Part shown: piece by piece, positions 63,172 through 64,000 of the stretch
Layout: each line of letters opens with the position of its first letter
Numbering within the stretch: the first letter of the stretch is position 1
Assembly: GCA_902521465.1 (NCBI GenBank)
Contig: CABYRL010000005.1
Span: forward strand, 1-64,000
Length of the DNA: 64,000 bases
Direction of reading: 5' to 3'
DNA from: an uncultured Alphaproteobacteria bacterium
Lineage (GTDB): Bacteria; Pseudomonadota; Alphaproteobacteria; HIMB59
Position numbers and translations under genes: made by a program
The notes under the pieces: generated by a model
Told to the model about the DNA's origin: nothing
Seen by the model: the letters and a program-made list of their open reading frames with translations, nothing else
The model's database searches: none

Positions 63172-64000
63172 GACAAGTGAAGATAGTATAAAAATATTAA
63201 ATAGAAGATCATTCATCATAATTATATTTGGTGCTATTTTATCGTTAATCGTTTCGTTAAGATTATTTTCATTGCAAGTTATTAATTTTAATTTTTATAA
63301 AAAAAAATCAGTTGAAAACAAACTTTCTATTAAATTGACTCCTCCTTTAAGGGGGGATATTTATGACTCAAAAAAAAATTTACTTGCTGGAAGCACCTCA
63401 ATGTATGAATTTGTAGTATTTAAAAACTTAAGCAAAGATCATTTTCATGAGATTAAAAAACTTGATAGTCTTATTAAACTTAACTTGAATTTTGACGAAA
63501 TTACAAATCAATTAAAAAAATATAATGAATATACTGGCTTTAGCTTAACTAGAGCCTCATGGGAACAGATAGTAGAATTTGAAAAAAATAAATTTTTATT
63601 TAACTCTATAAAAATAATTGAGTCTAAAAAGAGATATTATCCATATCAAAATTTTTCACAAATAATTGGCTATATGGGTCAACCAACTAAATCATCTGAG
63701 CCTTATTCTAAAGGAGTATTTCATTTAGAAAAAAGTTATGAAAAACATTTAAGGGGCACACCTGGTAAAATATTTAATGAGGTAAACGCCAAAGGCAAAA
63801 CTATCAGAGAAATATCTATTGAAAAATCTATCAAAGGCAATGATTTAGACTTAACTTTAGATTTAACCCTTCAAAATTACTCCCAATCTCAACTTCCTAT
63901 AGAAAAAAAGGGATCGATTGTTGTTATAAGGGTATCAGATGGATCTATCTTGTCGATGAATTCTAATCCTACTTTTGATGCACAAATCTTTGAGAATAGG
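63158..64000 (+). CDS. mrdA: Penicillin-binding protein 2 (partial, runs off window)
   Basis: MEKNKTSEDSIKILNRRSFIIIIFGAILSLIVSLRLFSLQVINFNFYKKKS...TPPLRGDIYDSKKNLLAGS. Confidence 0.9.
   Translation, partial: MEKNKTSEDSIKILNRRSFIIIIFGAILSLIVSLRLFSLQVINFNFYKKKSVENKLSIKLTPPLRGDIYDSKKNLLAGSTSMYEFVVFKNLSKDHFHEIKKLDSLIKLNLNFDEITNQLKKYNEYTGFSLTRASWEQIVEFEKNKFLFNSIKIIESKKRYYPYQNFSQIIGYMGQPTKSSEPYSKGVFHLEKSYEKHLRGTPGKIFNEVNAKGKTIREISIEKSIKGNDLDLTLDLTLQNYSQSQLPIEKKGSIVVIRVSDGSILSMNSNPTFDAQIFENR

Overview
Low-GC (AT-rich), gene-dense alphaproteobacterial chromosome segment. A marine SAR11/HIMB59-like origin is an inference from base composition, gene content and the two-piece tmRNA. Most of the window is core metabolism and housekeeping: uvrB, aspartate aminotransferase, pyk, DUF1244, M3 oligopeptidase, ABC1 kinase, pntAA/AB/B, rpsU, COQ9-like, ALDH/GS-like/Fe-ADH cluster, bcp, Anbu plus circularly permuted ATP-grasp, clpB, murA-hisG-hisD-infA-rng, tRNA-Phe, permuted ssrA, thyX, mrp, hflKC-degP, miaA, ilvBHC-leuA, mreBCD-mrdA. 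Two regions stand out. (1) About 23.1-29.4 kb: an intact tRNA-Thr(GGT) lies between two oppositely displaced tRNA half-copies (3' half at 23117, 5' half at 29399) that overlap only in the anticodon loop. They bound two side-by-side integrase-less insertions, one carrying a two-methyltransferase/HNH restriction-modification set and one carrying small membrane/secreted proteins. (2) About 45.5-49.8 kb: a tandem array of small modules downstream of the permuted two-piece tmRNA gene. The modules are delimited by five direct repeats of the tmRNA 3'-end hairpin (GGGGCGTTCTGTTGCCC on +). Modules carry DUF4268/PD-(D/E)XK-like, PEBP, a second nuclease-like protein, HNH and small membrane cargo. At three of the five cores, short arm-like direct repeats of module-specific sequence lie about 45-100 bp away: TGTGTCA (gamma), TGTATGCA (beta), TGTCTGCT (alpha). 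No integrase is encoded in any module. I read this as an array of trans-mobilised, CIME-like cargo modules with interchangeable arm specificity. This is the strongest candidate for an undescribed system in the window. All protein calls are from reading motifs, not database searches.
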